The translations under genes were made by a program, and so were the position numbers. Shown here in pieces: positions 16,888 through 25,871 of a stretch of DNA of 64,000 nucleotides. The stretch is from Shewanella nanhaiensis. Its GTDB lineage: Bacteria > Pseudomonadota > Gammaproteobacteria > Enterobacterales > Shewanellaceae. Numbering within the stretch: the stretch's first letter is position 1; the number at the start of each line of letters is the position of its first letter. The stretch is taken from assembly GCF_019457885.1 (NCBI RefSeq), contig NZ_JAHZST010000010.1, positions 124,001-188,000 on the forward strand, given 5' to 3'. The notes beneath the pieces were generated by a model. The model made no database searches. It was not told where the DNA came from and worked only from the letters and a program-made list of their open reading frames with translations.

Positions 16888-18606
16888 ATGATAAACAGTG
16901 AAGATTGGCAAAAGATAAACACTTCTCTATGCGCAAAAATTATTTCAGAGCTTCACTACGAGGAGCGACTTCACCCTACAGATAAAGGGGATTACTGGCA
17001 GTTAAAAACCCCACACAGAAACTGGGAATTTAAAGCCAAAGTGACGATTTGGGGAATGCTTGAGATTGAGCCCTACTCCATTACTTGCTCCGACAATCTT
17101 GCACCACAAGCGTGCCAGCTATTGTTGGATACACGAGAGATGTTAAAAATCTCTGATATAAATCTTGCAAACCTTTTGGAAGAGATTCAGCAAACGCTTT
17201 ATAGCGACACAGTTAGGCTAACTAAACTACAAGGAGTGACTGCTTCGGATCTGGTCTCTATGGATGAAACAGAGCGCCAACGTTATATTGATGCACACCC
17301 TAAAGCTATCGCAAACAAAGGCCGATTAGGTTGGGGGGAAGCATCGCTAAAAAGCTACTCACCTGAGTCAGGAACTCCCTTTCAGCTTCATTGGCTAGCC
17401 ATAGACAGATCATACTGCAGTTCAGGGATCAGTGAAGAGATTAATTACCTTCAGATCCTCAACAATGTTTTAGGGGGATCAGGGGTGCGTTCTCTGACCA
17501 GCAAATTAGGAGAAGACTCCGATAAGTATTGGTTAGTCGCGGTTCATCCATGGCAGTATCAACGTTTTTTAACCGGACAATATGCAAGTCTGTTTGCAAA
17601 CAAAACCATTATAGACCTTGGGGAGCTAGGACCTGCTTGGTATGCACAGCAGTCAATTCGAACATTAAGCTCTGCATCGCAAGACGTAAGGTTTGATGCA
17701 AAAACAGCACTCAGTATCTTAAATACATCTTGCTACCGAGGGATCCCCGGTAAGTTTATCGTTCAAGGACCAAAGTTATCAGCTTGGCTAAAACAACTAG
17801 CAAATGAGGACTCGACGTTAAGAACTTGCGGCTTGCATGTTCAGCAAGAAATTGCTGGTTTCTACTGCCCGCATCCTTATCAATCTCAGATCGAGCAAGG
17901 TCCTTATCGATATCAAGAGATGCTAGGTTGTATTTGGCGAGAGCGTGCTGAACACATATTAAATGCTAACCAGCGCCCCATCACTATGGCAGCCCTAATG
18001 CAAACGGATTTACATGGAGCTCCGCTCATTGGCGCTTTGATAAAAAAATCGGCTATTGATATCGAACCTTGGTTAGAAAAGTTGTTTTTCCATGTTGTAA
18101 TACCTGTCTACCATCTAATGTGCCAATACGGAGTTGGACTTGTGGCGCATGGTCAAAACATTACTCTTGTACTAGAAGATCACCAACCTGTCGGTTGTAT
18201 TATCAAAGACTTTCACGGCGATCTGAGAATTGTTGATCAAGACTTTTCAGAGCTGGACTCTCTCGCATCAGAGATAAGAGGCACACTAACTCGGCTCCCT
18301 GCAAACTACTTGATTCATGATCTATTGACTGGCCATTTCGTCACAGTATTACGATTTATTTCGCCTAAAATTGCCACTTTGGGACTAAGTGAAATAAAGT
18401 TTTATCGATTACTAAAACAGGTCATTAACACTTATCAAGCGCAGCACCCTCATCTATCAGATAGATTCACGCAATTTAATCTGCTTACGCCCGATATCGA
18501 TAAAGTTTGCATCAATCGCGTTCGCTTTAAAATTGGTTATGGTGACAGTGACGAGCGACCTCTACCAGACATAGGAAAGCCTATCAAAAACCCATTAATG
18601 CAGTAA
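16888..18606 (+). CDS. IucA/IucC-family NIS siderophore synthetase
   Basis: The 572-residue enzyme belongs to the NRPS-independent siderophore synthetases, which join a carboxylate such as citrate to an amine or alcohol with ATP. Visible signatures are HPWQ (about residue 220), the SIRT segment near 260, LMQTDLHGAP near 370, and AHGQNITLVLEDHQPVGCIIKDFHG near 420-445, which carries ATP and substrate ligands. It stands alone with a divergent exporter and no hydroxylase or acetyltransferase genes, which argues against aerobactin or putrebactin and for a rhizoferrin-like product from two citrates and a diamine. The product is inference. It is controlled by the Fur box upstream and ends at a strong terminator. 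Confidence 0.88.
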   Translation: MINSEDWQKINTSLCAKIISELHYEERLHPTDKGDYWQLKTPHRNWEFKAKVTIWGMLEIEPYSITCSDNLAPQACQLLLDTREMLKISDINLANLLEEIQQTLYSDTVRLTKLQGVTASDLVSMDETERQRYIDAHPKAIANKGRLGWGEASLKSYSPESGTPFQLHWLAIDRSYCSSGISEEINYLQILNNVLGGSGVRSLTSKLGEDSDKYWLVAVHPWQYQRFLTGQYASLFANKTIIDLGELGPAWYAQQSIRTLSSASQDVRFDAKTALSILNTSCYRGIPGKFIVQGPKLSAWLKQLANEDSTLRTCGLHVQQEIAGFYCPHPYQSQIEQGPYRYQEMLGCIWRERAEHILNANQRPITMAALMQTDLHGAPLIGALIKKSAIDIEPWLEKLFFHVVIPVYHLMCQYGVGLVAHGQNITLVLEDHQPVGCIIKDFHGDLRIVDQDFSELDSLASEIRGTLTRLPANYLIHDLLTGHFVTVLRFISPKIATLGLSEIKFYRLLKQVINTYQAQHPHLSDRFTQFNLLTPDIDKVCINRVRFKIGYGDSDERPLPDIGKPIKNPLMQ

Positions 18607-18675
18607 CTTCCCTACTCTTTAGCATTTAATGTCAGCCACGTTTAAAGAGTCAAGATTAGCCTAGAGAGCTGAAAC

Positions 18676-18718
18676 AAAAAAACCATCAAGCCTGTTGAGG
18701 GGTTGATGGTTTTTAATT
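18676..18718 (+). terminator. Rho-independent terminator
   Basis: A 12-bp stem (18678-18689 with 18703-18714) made of ACCATCAA and TTGATGGT plus flanking A/T runs ends the siderophore synthetase transcript. T- and A-rich flanks on both sides let it serve the convergent gene as well. Confidence 0.85.
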
Positions 18719-18772
18719 TTCAAACGACTACATCACTACAGTTGCAGTTAAATGATTAAATCTAAGAGTAAA

Positions 18773-19336
18773 TTAGAATAAAGTTGGCACACCAAGATAG
18801 GTAATGACTAAGCGGTTTTGATATTCATTCTTGTAGTTCCAGCGTGAAATATCATAGATAGCTCTCTGATACCGCGCTTGGATAAACAGGGTATCCCCCT
18901 CCTCTAGGTGCATCACACCATTAACCGATGCAATACCAGGAATCGCACAACCAGTATCACTTTCAACAAAAGCGACTGGGCCTAGTGAACTGTTATTTCC
19001 TGGAGCCGTCGCATTTGGAATTGAAATACCAATACGCATTAAGTATTTACTGCCACACTTAAGTTGAGCATAACGAGCATCAACATTATATAGGCCCGTT
19101 GCTGGCGCGGTAAAAATATGTGAATTAATGTCGAATGAGGTATTGAAATTGATCTTAGTCTTATTATATTCAACGACCTTTATTCTGCCATTATTCTCTT
19201 CTGTAAGTTCATCTCCAGATATGTGAGCATCAACGACTACTTGATGATTCGGGATCCAAGTTGCCTGTGCAGATGTTGCAACAAACAATGCCAAACCAGC
19301 AGTAAAAAGTGTTGCTAGCGTATTTAGTTTTTTCAT
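18773..19336 (-). CDS. Exported protein with possible C1q/TNF-like fold
   Basis: The 187-residue protein starts with a clear signal peptide cleaved after ATSAQA (about residue 25). The mature part has a SHIFTAPATGLYNVDARY segment and later MHLEEGDTLFIQARY and NRLVITYLG. The spacing and pattern are like the beta-strands of C1q/TNF-type jelly-roll domains, so a secreted trimeric adhesin or binding protein is possible. Two Cys residues in the mature part could form a disulfide. The neighbour is a divergent TonB receptor 450 bases away. The fold call is tentative and the function unknown. Confidence 0.55.
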   Translation of the reverse strand: MKKLNTLATLFTAGLALFVATSAQATWIPNHQVVVDAHISGDELTEENNGRIKVVEYNKTKINFNTSFDINSHIFTAPATGLYNVDARYAQLKCGSKYLMRIGISIPNATAPGNNSSLGPVAFVESDTGCAIPGIASVNGVMHLEEGDTLFIQARYQRAIYDISRWNYKNEYQNRLVITYLGVPTLF

Positions 19337-19787
19337 TTATTTCCCCTATTTACAGTTCATTATTCCGAGGTAATTTCATTTTATAGATAATTAAGTCAGA
19401 TAATATGATAAATCAGCGTCAATATTCTGACACATCCTGAAACATTTGTGAACAACAATCACACAGAAAAATAAAGGGAATAGCGGTTCTGTTAACAAAC
19501 CAGTGTGACGTTTTAGCTTGGACAGAGCGCTTCACGCCTAGTTTAGTTACATATCACAGCTTAAAAACTATCTCTATAGCATTGAGCGCTGCCATATAGC
19601 ACCTTATTTTAATTGTAGTTTTTATAACGCCTTTAAACAGTGTGCCGTAACCTCTTCGATGAGGCAGTAATTAATCAAAACGCCTTCCTCCTAAAGTAGG
19701 AGTTAAATCCATATAAGCATCAATAGAAGGAGTATTAGCCTCTGTTATAGGCTAGCTAAAGAAGCTCAAAATAAAAAAGAGGAACAT
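19337..19787. other. Divergent intergenic region before the TonB receptor
   Basis: This 451-base gap holds no convincing gene. Close to the receptor it contains two small hairpins, CTCCTA/TAGGAG near 19688-19702 and TAGCCT/AGGCTA near 19737-19755, followed by an AAAGAGG ribosome site. I see no Fur box. The hairpins could form a leader structure, but there is no recognisable riboswitch. Confidence 0.4.
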
Positions 19788-22133
19788 TTGATAAAACAAT
19801 CATTTGGAATAATAAGTGGAGTGAACGGCCTGATTTATACTCTCAGCCTTCCATTGCTATTCACTGCAACGGATGCAGAAGCCGATGATACACATTCACC
19901 AGAAGTGATCACAGTCCTTGGTCAAGCCATTGATCATGAGCTACAAACTTACCCCGGTGCTCAGCAACATGCGGATATGGAACAGATCGAGCGAAGTCTG
20001 GATACCAACATAGGCCACTTCCTTAGGGACAAGTTTGCGGGGGTCAGTGTTAATGATGTGCAGAACAACCCTTTCCAGATGGATCTGCAGTATCGTGGCT
20101 TTACCCTATCCCCTCTGCTCGGTTTACCCCAAGGCATGTCTGTCTACGTCAATGGCGTACGTTTTAACGAGCCTTTTGGTGACACAATCAATTGGGAGTT
20201 AATTCCATTATCCGCACTTAACCAAGTCAGCCTCTACTCAGGTTCAAACCCGCTTTTTGGGCAAAATACCTTAGGCGGTGCCTTGGTACTGGATCTCAAA
20301 GATGGTTTTACTTTCCAAGGCACCTCTGTAGAGCTAAGAGGCGGAAGCCATGGCATGGATCAGCAAACCCTTGAGACTGGTGGTAATAATGGCGAACTGG
20401 GTTACTACGCAACCATTAGCCGCTATCAAGAAGACGGTTGGCGTCAGTTCTCCCCCACCGAGGTGACACAGTTTCTTGGGCGGCTCAGTTGGAAGGCCAC
20501 CGACAAGTCTCGCTGGGATCTGCTTACCGCTTTCAGCCAAAGTGATCTTATCGGCAATGGCGCTGTCCCCTATGACTTAATGGCCATAGAGGGCAGAGGT
20601 GCGGTATACACTCACCCAGATAAGACAGAGACAGATCACAGCTTTGCAGCGTTATCGGGTAATTTCAAACTCAAGGATAATATGGCCGTCGATCTGAACC
20701 TTTACTACCGTAACGGCCAAACCGATTCACTCAACGGTGATGACAGTGACTTTGAGGAGTGTCTTGATTCAGGCGAGGAGACCCTTTGCGATGAGGATGA
20801 TGAACCAGTTAAGTTTCTCAACCAAGACGGCACTGCATACTTAGGAAGTTTAGAGGAGCTAGGCTTAGATGCAGACGAACTCGACGGCCTTAATAACACC
20901 TCAAAGACTGATCAAAAAGCGATGGGAGCCGCGGCTCAGTGGACCATTGATTCACAACTAAGCCAGATGAATGTGCAGTGGCTCTTGGGAGCGGGTATCG
21001 ATTATGCAGATATAGATTTTCAGTCAGATACAGAGTTTGCAGAGCTACTCAATGATACGGCTAGCTCTCCCCGCGCAACCAAGGCCATCGGCTTGTTTGA
21101 TGCTGACTCTGTCGTCAGACTCGACAGTGAGCGCCGTCACTATTATGCCTTTATGGCTGCCAGTTTAAAGTTACGGGAGGATTTAACGCTAAATTCGGCA
21201 CTCAGGTATGACGCAACCAATGTTCATATGACTGATTTAGCCCCTGGCGATGACGGCAAAACCTTAGATGGCGATCATGATTTCAGTAATTTCAGTCCCT
21301 CCGTCGGCATTCACTGGGCATCAAGTGCCGAAACAGCACTGTTTGCTTCCTACGGTCGCTCCGGCAGAGCACCGACTCCGGTAGAGCTAAGCTGCGCCGA
21401 TCCTGAGGCTCCCTGCAAACTCCCCAATGGTTTCGTATCCGATCCACCACTAGAGCAGGTGATCACAGATACATTTGAGATAGGTGCAGAGTACAGCAGT
21501 GATGGCCTTTCATTGGGACTAACCCTGTTCCATGCCCGAAATCAGGATGACATCATTTTCCAGCAGGCATCGGGTCTACCATCTGAAGGCTTCTTCGATA
21601 ATGTAGGTAATACTCAACGCCAAGGAGGAGAGGTTTTCTATAAACAGCAGTGGCAAGATTGGCAGTTAGCTTTCTCTTACAGCTACCTCGATGCCACCTT
21701 CCAGTCTGATTATATCTCGTTCAGTCCCAATAACCCACAAGGCGGAGATAGACAGGTAAGCTCAGGTGATGCGATACCTGGTCTACCTAAACATAATGCT
21801 AAAGCAGGTCTTGAGTGGTATATCGGTGACCTAACCCTAGGCAGTGATATAAAATACCAAAGCGGTCAGTATTATCGGGGCGATGAAGCCAATGAAAATG
21901 AGATGATATCAGGTTTTACCTTAGTAGATCTCAAAGCGATATATCAGATCAATGAAAATATCTCCCTTTATGCTCGCATCGATAACCTGTTTGATACCGA
22001 GTATGAAACCTTCGGTGCCTATGGTGAATCCGATGAAGTACTGGATAATATCTATCCTGGATTTGACGATGCTAGATTCGTAGGACCCGGCGCCCCAAGA
22101 ACCTATATCGGGGGGGTTAAGGTTAAATTCTAA
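19788..22133 (+). CDS. TonB-dependent outer-membrane receptor
   Basis: The 781-residue protein begins at TTG with a good AAAGAGG site and has a signal peptide ending near residue 34 (TDAEA). A TonB box-like EVITV follows near residue 40, then a plug domain (LRDKFAGVSVND...QYRGF...GVRFNEPFGD) and a 22-strand-type barrel ending in the usual aromatic-hydrophobic pattern with a terminal Phe. An extracellular-loop segment at about residues 318-367 is extremely acidic and contains two Cys. The ligand is unknown. The siderophore genes nearby make an iron chelate possible, but no Fur box is seen upstream. Confidence 0.88.
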   Translation: MIKQSFGIISGVNGLIYTLSLPLLFTATDAEADDTHSPEVITVLGQAIDHELQTYPGAQQHADMEQIERSLDTNIGHFLRDKFAGVSVNDVQNNPFQMDLQYRGFTLSPLLGLPQGMSVYVNGVRFNEPFGDTINWELIPLSALNQVSLYSGSNPLFGQNTLGGALVLDLKDGFTFQGTSVELRGGSHGMDQQTLETGGNNGELGYYATISRYQEDGWRQFSPTEVTQFLGRLSWKATDKSRWDLLTAFSQSDLIGNGAVPYDLMAIEGRGAVYTHPDKTETDHSFAALSGNFKLKDNMAVDLNLYYRNGQTDSLNGDDSDFEECLDSGEETLCDEDDEPVKFLNQDGTAYLGSLEELGLDADELDGLNNTSKTDQKAMGAAAQWTIDSQLSQMNVQWLLGAGIDYADIDFQSDTEFAELLNDTASSPRATKAIGLFDADSVVRLDSERRHYYAFMAASLKLREDLTLNSALRYDATNVHMTDLAPGDDGKTLDGDHDFSNFSPSVGIHWASSAETALFASYGRSGRAPTPVELSCADPEAPCKLPNGFVSDPPLEQVITDTFEIGAEYSSDGLSLGLTLFHARNQDDIIFQQASGLPSEGFFDNVGNTQRQGGEVFYKQQWQDWQLAFSYSYLDATFQSDYISFSPNNPQGGDRQVSSGDAIPGLPKHNAKAGLEWYIGDLTLGSDIKYQSGQYYRGDEANENEMISGFTLVDLKAIYQINENISLYARIDNLFDTEYETFGAYGESDEVLDNIYPGFDDARFVGPGAPRTYIGGVKVKF

Positions 22134-22336
22134 TCCCACATACTTATTTCTGTACTATCTCAGCACTATCTCTGTGCTGCCCCAAAATTCACCACACTCT
22201 GGGTAAAAGTCGGGAGAAGTTAACTCCTCCCCACCTTTGCCCTGCCAATTTCTGGTCTTAACTCTTTAAGAATTACATAGTTGTTCTGTGTTCAACGTTT
22301 TCAAATAATGAATCAACTAACGAAGAGATTAGCACC

Positions 22337-22888
22337 ATGAATATAAAAACTAAAAAATCACCAAAATATATTAAAGCCGCCACAACATTAGCCGTTCTAG
22401 CCTGCTTAGGGATCAGCAGTATCGCTCAAGCGGTGCCTTGGTGTCACAGAGGAACAATTGTTCAAATTGCCGATGTCACGTGGAACCAAGCTCAAATCAT
22501 GGCTAACTTTACCGGCAGCATTCCAGGTGGCGTAGCGGATACAGAGGTCTACACCACCTACCACTCAACCTACAATTACGCCAATACATTTGCAGGCGGT
22601 GGCGGCGGATTTGGTGGTTACAGTGTACCTGGATCAGGTCAAGTAAGGGTTATTCATTACGCCCCTTACACCTTGACCAATATGGTGGGGCCTGGTTACT
22701 ACTACACCAGCCAAGGGGTTAAGTTCAAGCTGGATAAATGCTACACCATTCCACCACTAATGGAGCATAAAGAGGTCGCTAGATTTGAGCCCACTAATCC
22801 AGAAACAGGCATTGAAGTTGTTCCCTATGAGAAGTTAGAAGCCATGCAAGAGTATTGGCGTCAAAGTGAAGAGCAAGAGAGAAAATAA
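22337..22888 (+). CDS. Exported hypothetical protein, Gly-rich segment
   Basis: The 183-residue product has a basic N-terminus and a signal peptide cleaved after SIAQA (about residue 32). The mature chain has a VPWCHRG start, a Gly-rich run (AGGGGGFGGY, about residues 91-100), many Tyr residues, two Cys (about 36 and 135) and a polar, charged C-terminal tail. I recognise no family. It lies 200 bases after the TonB receptor on the same strand and could be in the same regulon. A hairpin terminator follows it. Confidence 0.65.
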   Translation: MNIKTKKSPKYIKAATTLAVLACLGISSIAQAVPWCHRGTIVQIADVTWNQAQIMANFTGSIPGGVADTEVYTTYHSTYNYANTFAGGGGGFGGYSVPGSGQVRVIHYAPYTLTNMVGPGYYYTSQGVKFKLDKCYTIPPLMEHKEVARFEPTNPETGIEVVPYEKLEAMQEYWRQSEEQERK

Positions 22889-22897
22889 CCCTATAAT

Positions 22898-22921
22898 AAA
22901 TAGGTCCTTAAGGGCCTATTT
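22898..22921 (+). terminator. Hairpin terminator
   Basis: AAATAGGTCC and GGGCCTATTT form a 10-bp stem with one G:U pair around a TTAA loop, ten bases after the stop codon. The downstream T content is modest. Confidence 0.6.
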
Positions 22922-23035
22922 ATCCATATAGTTATTCTTTACTAATATAAAAATACAAATTTAATGTTAAATTGAGATAATTCTACTTTCCATGATAGGT
23001 TTAGTTACATAAGTAAATGTAAACCGTGGTGGAAG

Positions 23036-25123
23036 ATGTTAGATAAACAAAAAGTTCGTTGGTTATTGTTGCTGCTCTTTTTTGGACATACCAATATCTT
23101 AGCAAGCGATCTTGATACTTGTTTTAAATCTAAGGGGGATAAAGTTGAGCAGATAGCCGCATGTGAAAATAGTCTTGCCCCTCTGAAAAAAAATCACTCT
23201 GATTATTTAGACCTACAGTTACAACTACTTATTCTGTATACCTCTCAAGGTTCATACTCTCTCGCAAATCAAACCGATATGGCGATATCAAGCCTTAACT
23301 TAACGAATTTCCCTCTTGATAAACAGTTTAAATACCTGCGACACCGAGGCATATTAAAATATCGACAAGGATTATATCCTCAAGCTCTATTGATATTTGA
23401 GCAAGCTTATCAACTGGCAAAAACTGATAAGCAAACTCTATTAGAGGCGAAAGCACTGAGTGATATCGGAACCGCCAATATGGCCATGGCAAATCATAAG
23501 GAGGCAATTTCAGCTTTTCATCAAAGTCTACTTTTGAAACAGCAGCTTGCCTCTCAAAGAAGCATAGCTATCACTTTAAATAACTTAGGCTCAGTTTACC
23601 TTAAAATGGAGGACTGGCCACAGGCTGAGCGCTATTACTCACAAGCGTTAAGCATCTATATCAATGAGGGAAATAAAGCCAGTGAAGCCCACAGTTTAGA
23701 AAACATTGCCGTTGTACAGATGAAACAAGGCAAATATAAGCAGGCATCCCAAGGCTTTAAACAATCACTCAATTTCTTTATTGAAATAAAACAGGAGGTC
23801 GCTCAACTCAGGTTACATATTAATATGGCAGAACTAAACCTTCTGCAGCAGCAATTAGTTGAGGCCGAAGAGCATCTAGATCTAGCACAAAAAATAGAAT
23901 CAAAGCTTGGAAATAATGCTTTAACACTTCCACTGCAACTCAACTTAGGACAACTCTTCATTCAACAAGGACTTTATCAACAAGCTGAGTCAATATTAAA
24001 AACTGGTTTAGCGCTTTCGTTAGAAAACAGAGATAGCCGGATCACAACACGCTTTTATCAGGCATTAATTGATAACGCTGTTAAATTTCTCCGTTGGGAG
24101 CAAGCTTTTATTTTTGAAACCAAGTTAAAAGAGCATCAACTTAAAGGTTTTCAGCTTAAATTTGACGAGTCATTAGCTAACACTCGAGTACAGTTTGAGT
24201 ATGAACGCCAACAGCAAGCCATAGAGCTACTGGATAAAAAGAATAAGATAAGTGATCTACTCATTCAAAGTAGAAATACCCAGCTGCTGGTTTTAATACT
24301 GTTAATAATCATCATGGCCGCTGCCATGTACGCCCTCTATTATCGACAGAAACAGCATAGAATAGCAGAGCAGAAAAAGCTCGAGTCACAAATTAATTGG
24401 CACAGAAGGAGAGTAAAGCAGCTGGGGGTATCTCATTCAGCATTAAAAGCAGCATTTGGTCAACTTCCACAAGCCCTTTTAGTAGTGGGCAATAGCGAAG
24501 AGATAGTCTATATCAATCAAAGTGGCTGCGAACTGCTTAAACAAGATGAAGCCCAACTTGTGGGGCAACGCCTAGAAAACATCTTTCCTCGTACGGCATT
24601 AAACTTCTGGGAACAGTGGGACAGTGATTCAGAGCTGGAAAATGCCCTAGTGACTGATGTCAGGCTCAACTCACAAGATCCAGAGCAAATATTAGATATC
24701 TGGCTAACCAATATCTCACGAGGCGAACCCATTGCCGTGATCAATATGGTTAAACATGGTGAGTCAACGGCACAAAAGCCGATAAACTCACTGCTTACCG
24801 AACAAGATTTTCAGCATAAACTTGTTGATCTGATGTTCTACTGCGTTGAGTTTTGGGAGACCACGACACAATCAACACGTATCGAATTGGCTGAAAAAAG
24901 TGGGATCTGGCGTGTATCAATAGATGACGGCAGATTAAGAACACGCTCTCTTGACCGCTACCTTTCGGTGCAACAGCTACCTAAGAAACCTAGGTGGAGA
25001 GAGGTGCTGAGAACAGCTCACTATGTCATTGCAGAGTGTAAGCTAGATACAGAGCAGGAGAACACCATCAACTTAAAGCTCACTGCACTTAACCAACATC
25101 TGCACACTAAAGCCCTGTTATAG
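23036..25123 (+). CDS. TPR-rich membrane signalling protein with PAS-like domain
   Basis: The 695-residue protein has a signal sequence or N-terminal anchor (residues 1-24) and about six to eight tetratricopeptide repeats (about 70-370). A coiled coil and one transmembrane helix follow (about 416-437), then a PAS-like domain (LPQALLVVGNSEEIVYINQSG, about 475-560) and a conserved-looking C-terminal domain with RIELAEKSGIWRVSIDDGRLRTRSLDRYLS (about 585-695). No histidine kinase, GGDEF or EAL catalytic motif is present. The layout suggests a periplasmic TPR sensor passing a signal to a cytoplasmic output of unknown type. Transcription ends at a shared terminator. Confidence 0.7.
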   Translation: MLDKQKVRWLLLLLFFGHTNILASDLDTCFKSKGDKVEQIAACENSLAPLKKNHSDYLDLQLQLLILYTSQGSYSLANQTDMAISSLNLTNFPLDKQFKYLRHRGILKYRQGLYPQALLIFEQAYQLAKTDKQTLLEAKALSDIGTANMAMANHKEAISAFHQSLLLKQQLASQRSIAITLNNLGSVYLKMEDWPQAERYYSQALSIYINEGNKASEAHSLENIAVVQMKQGKYKQASQGFKQSLNFFIEIKQEVAQLRLHINMAELNLLQQQLVEAEEHLDLAQKIESKLGNNALTLPLQLNLGQLFIQQGLYQQAESILKTGLALSLENRDSRITTRFYQALIDNAVKFLRWEQAFIFETKLKEHQLKGFQLKFDESLANTRVQFEYERQQQAIELLDKKNKISDLLIQSRNTQLLVLILLIIIMAAAMYALYYRQKQHRIAEQKKLESQINWHRRRVKQLGVSHSALKAAFGQLPQALLVVGNSEEIVYINQSGCELLKQDEAQLVGQRLENIFPRTALNFWEQWDSDSELENALVTDVRLNSQDPEQILDIWLTNISRGEPIAVINMVKHGESTAQKPINSLLTEQDFQHKLVDLMFYCVEFWETTTQSTRIELAEKSGIWRVSIDDGRLRTRSLDRYLSVQQLPKKPRWREVLRTAHYVIAECKLDTEQENTINLKLTALNQHLHTKALL

Positions 25124-25133
25124 TAATAAAAAC

Positions 25134-25154
25134 GCCCTGCTCTAAAAGCAGGGC
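25134..25154. terminator. Bidirectional terminator
   Basis: GCCCTGCT and AGCAGGGC form a perfect 8-bp stem with a five-base loop between two convergent genes. The T tract is better on the minus strand (GTTTTTATT), so it mainly ends the minus-strand gene. Confidence 0.8.
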
Positions 25155-25196
25155 TAACGTTACTCTACCCTGTTACTCTTTGAAATTGAACGAAAA

Positions 25197-25673
25197 CTAC
25201 TTAGCCAGTAATTTACGCTCTCGTCTTTCGATCTCCATATCACAAAGACCACAGGCAAATTGTACCCCCTGCACAATTGAATACACCTCATGATGATTCT
25301 TATCACTATTTTTTAAGCTTTCAGGCCCATAAAAGATAGGCCTAACCGTTCCTCCATCTCCTTCACGGCTGTCATCTCTTAACTGATAAGCGATGGAGTT
25401 ACACAGATGACCGGTGGCTGCTCTTGTTAATCCATACTCATCATCAAACTGACCACAACTTTTAGTGCCTACCCCGCCACCAAAATCTGGGCATTCATCC
25501 TCAGCAAAACGCCCAAAACGTGCCAGATGCAGAGGCGTTAATTTAAACTCTCCCAGTATTACAACTTTTCCATTTTGGCACCACTGGCCCTCAATAGGCT
25601 CTTCGTGGGCAAATGCCGTGGCAGGTAACATCATATTTGTGGCAACTAGCAGTGCCATAACACACTTTTTCAT
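25197..25673 (-). CDS. Exported Cys-rich hypothetical protein
   Basis: The 158-residue product has a signal peptide cleaved after TAFA (about residue 22). The mature part has seven Cys residues, including a CGLCDME motif near the C-terminus, which suggests disulfides or metal binding in the periplasm or outside the cell. The family is not recognised. It lies 200 bases downstream of the subtilisin gene on the same strand, with a terminator between them, so it probably has its own promoter. Confidence 0.6.
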   Translation of the reverse strand: MKKCVMALLVATNMMLPATAFAHEEPIEGQWCQNGKVVILGEFKLTPLHLARFGRFAEDECPDFGGGVGTKSCGQFDDEYGLTRAATGHLCNSIAYQLRDDSREGDGGTVRPIFYGPESLKNSDKNHHEVYSIVQGVQFACGLCDMEIERRERKLLAK

Positions 25674-25822
25674 ATTTCCATTCCCTTGATATAAGTCGGT
25701 GTTGATTTTGATCCCAAACTAATCCTTTCAACATTAAAAAGTAATCAAAACAGAGGGTAAAAACAGGGCGAAGTTATCTAAAGGTAATACTTTAAACTTG
25801 TAAAACAAAACTTTATGAAAAA

Positions 25823-25849
25823 GCTGAGAACACTTAACGCGCTCTCAGC
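25823..25849 (-). terminator. Terminator of the subtilisin gene
   Basis: On the minus strand GCTGAGA pairs with TCTCAGC (7 bp, 13-base loop) and is followed by CTTTTTC, about 20 bases after the protease stop codon. Confidence 0.75.
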
Positions 25850-25871
25850 CTAACGCTAGACCTCAAATTAA

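Noticed and set aside
16888..18606. Assignment as putrebactin or aerobactin synthetase
   Set aside because: No hydroxylase or acyltransferase gene of the pub or iuc type lies beside it, so a specific gene name is not justified.
19447..19463. CRP-like site TGTGA...TCACA upstream of the TonB receptor
   Set aside because: The spacer is seven bases, not the six required by CRP, so the half-sites are out of phase.
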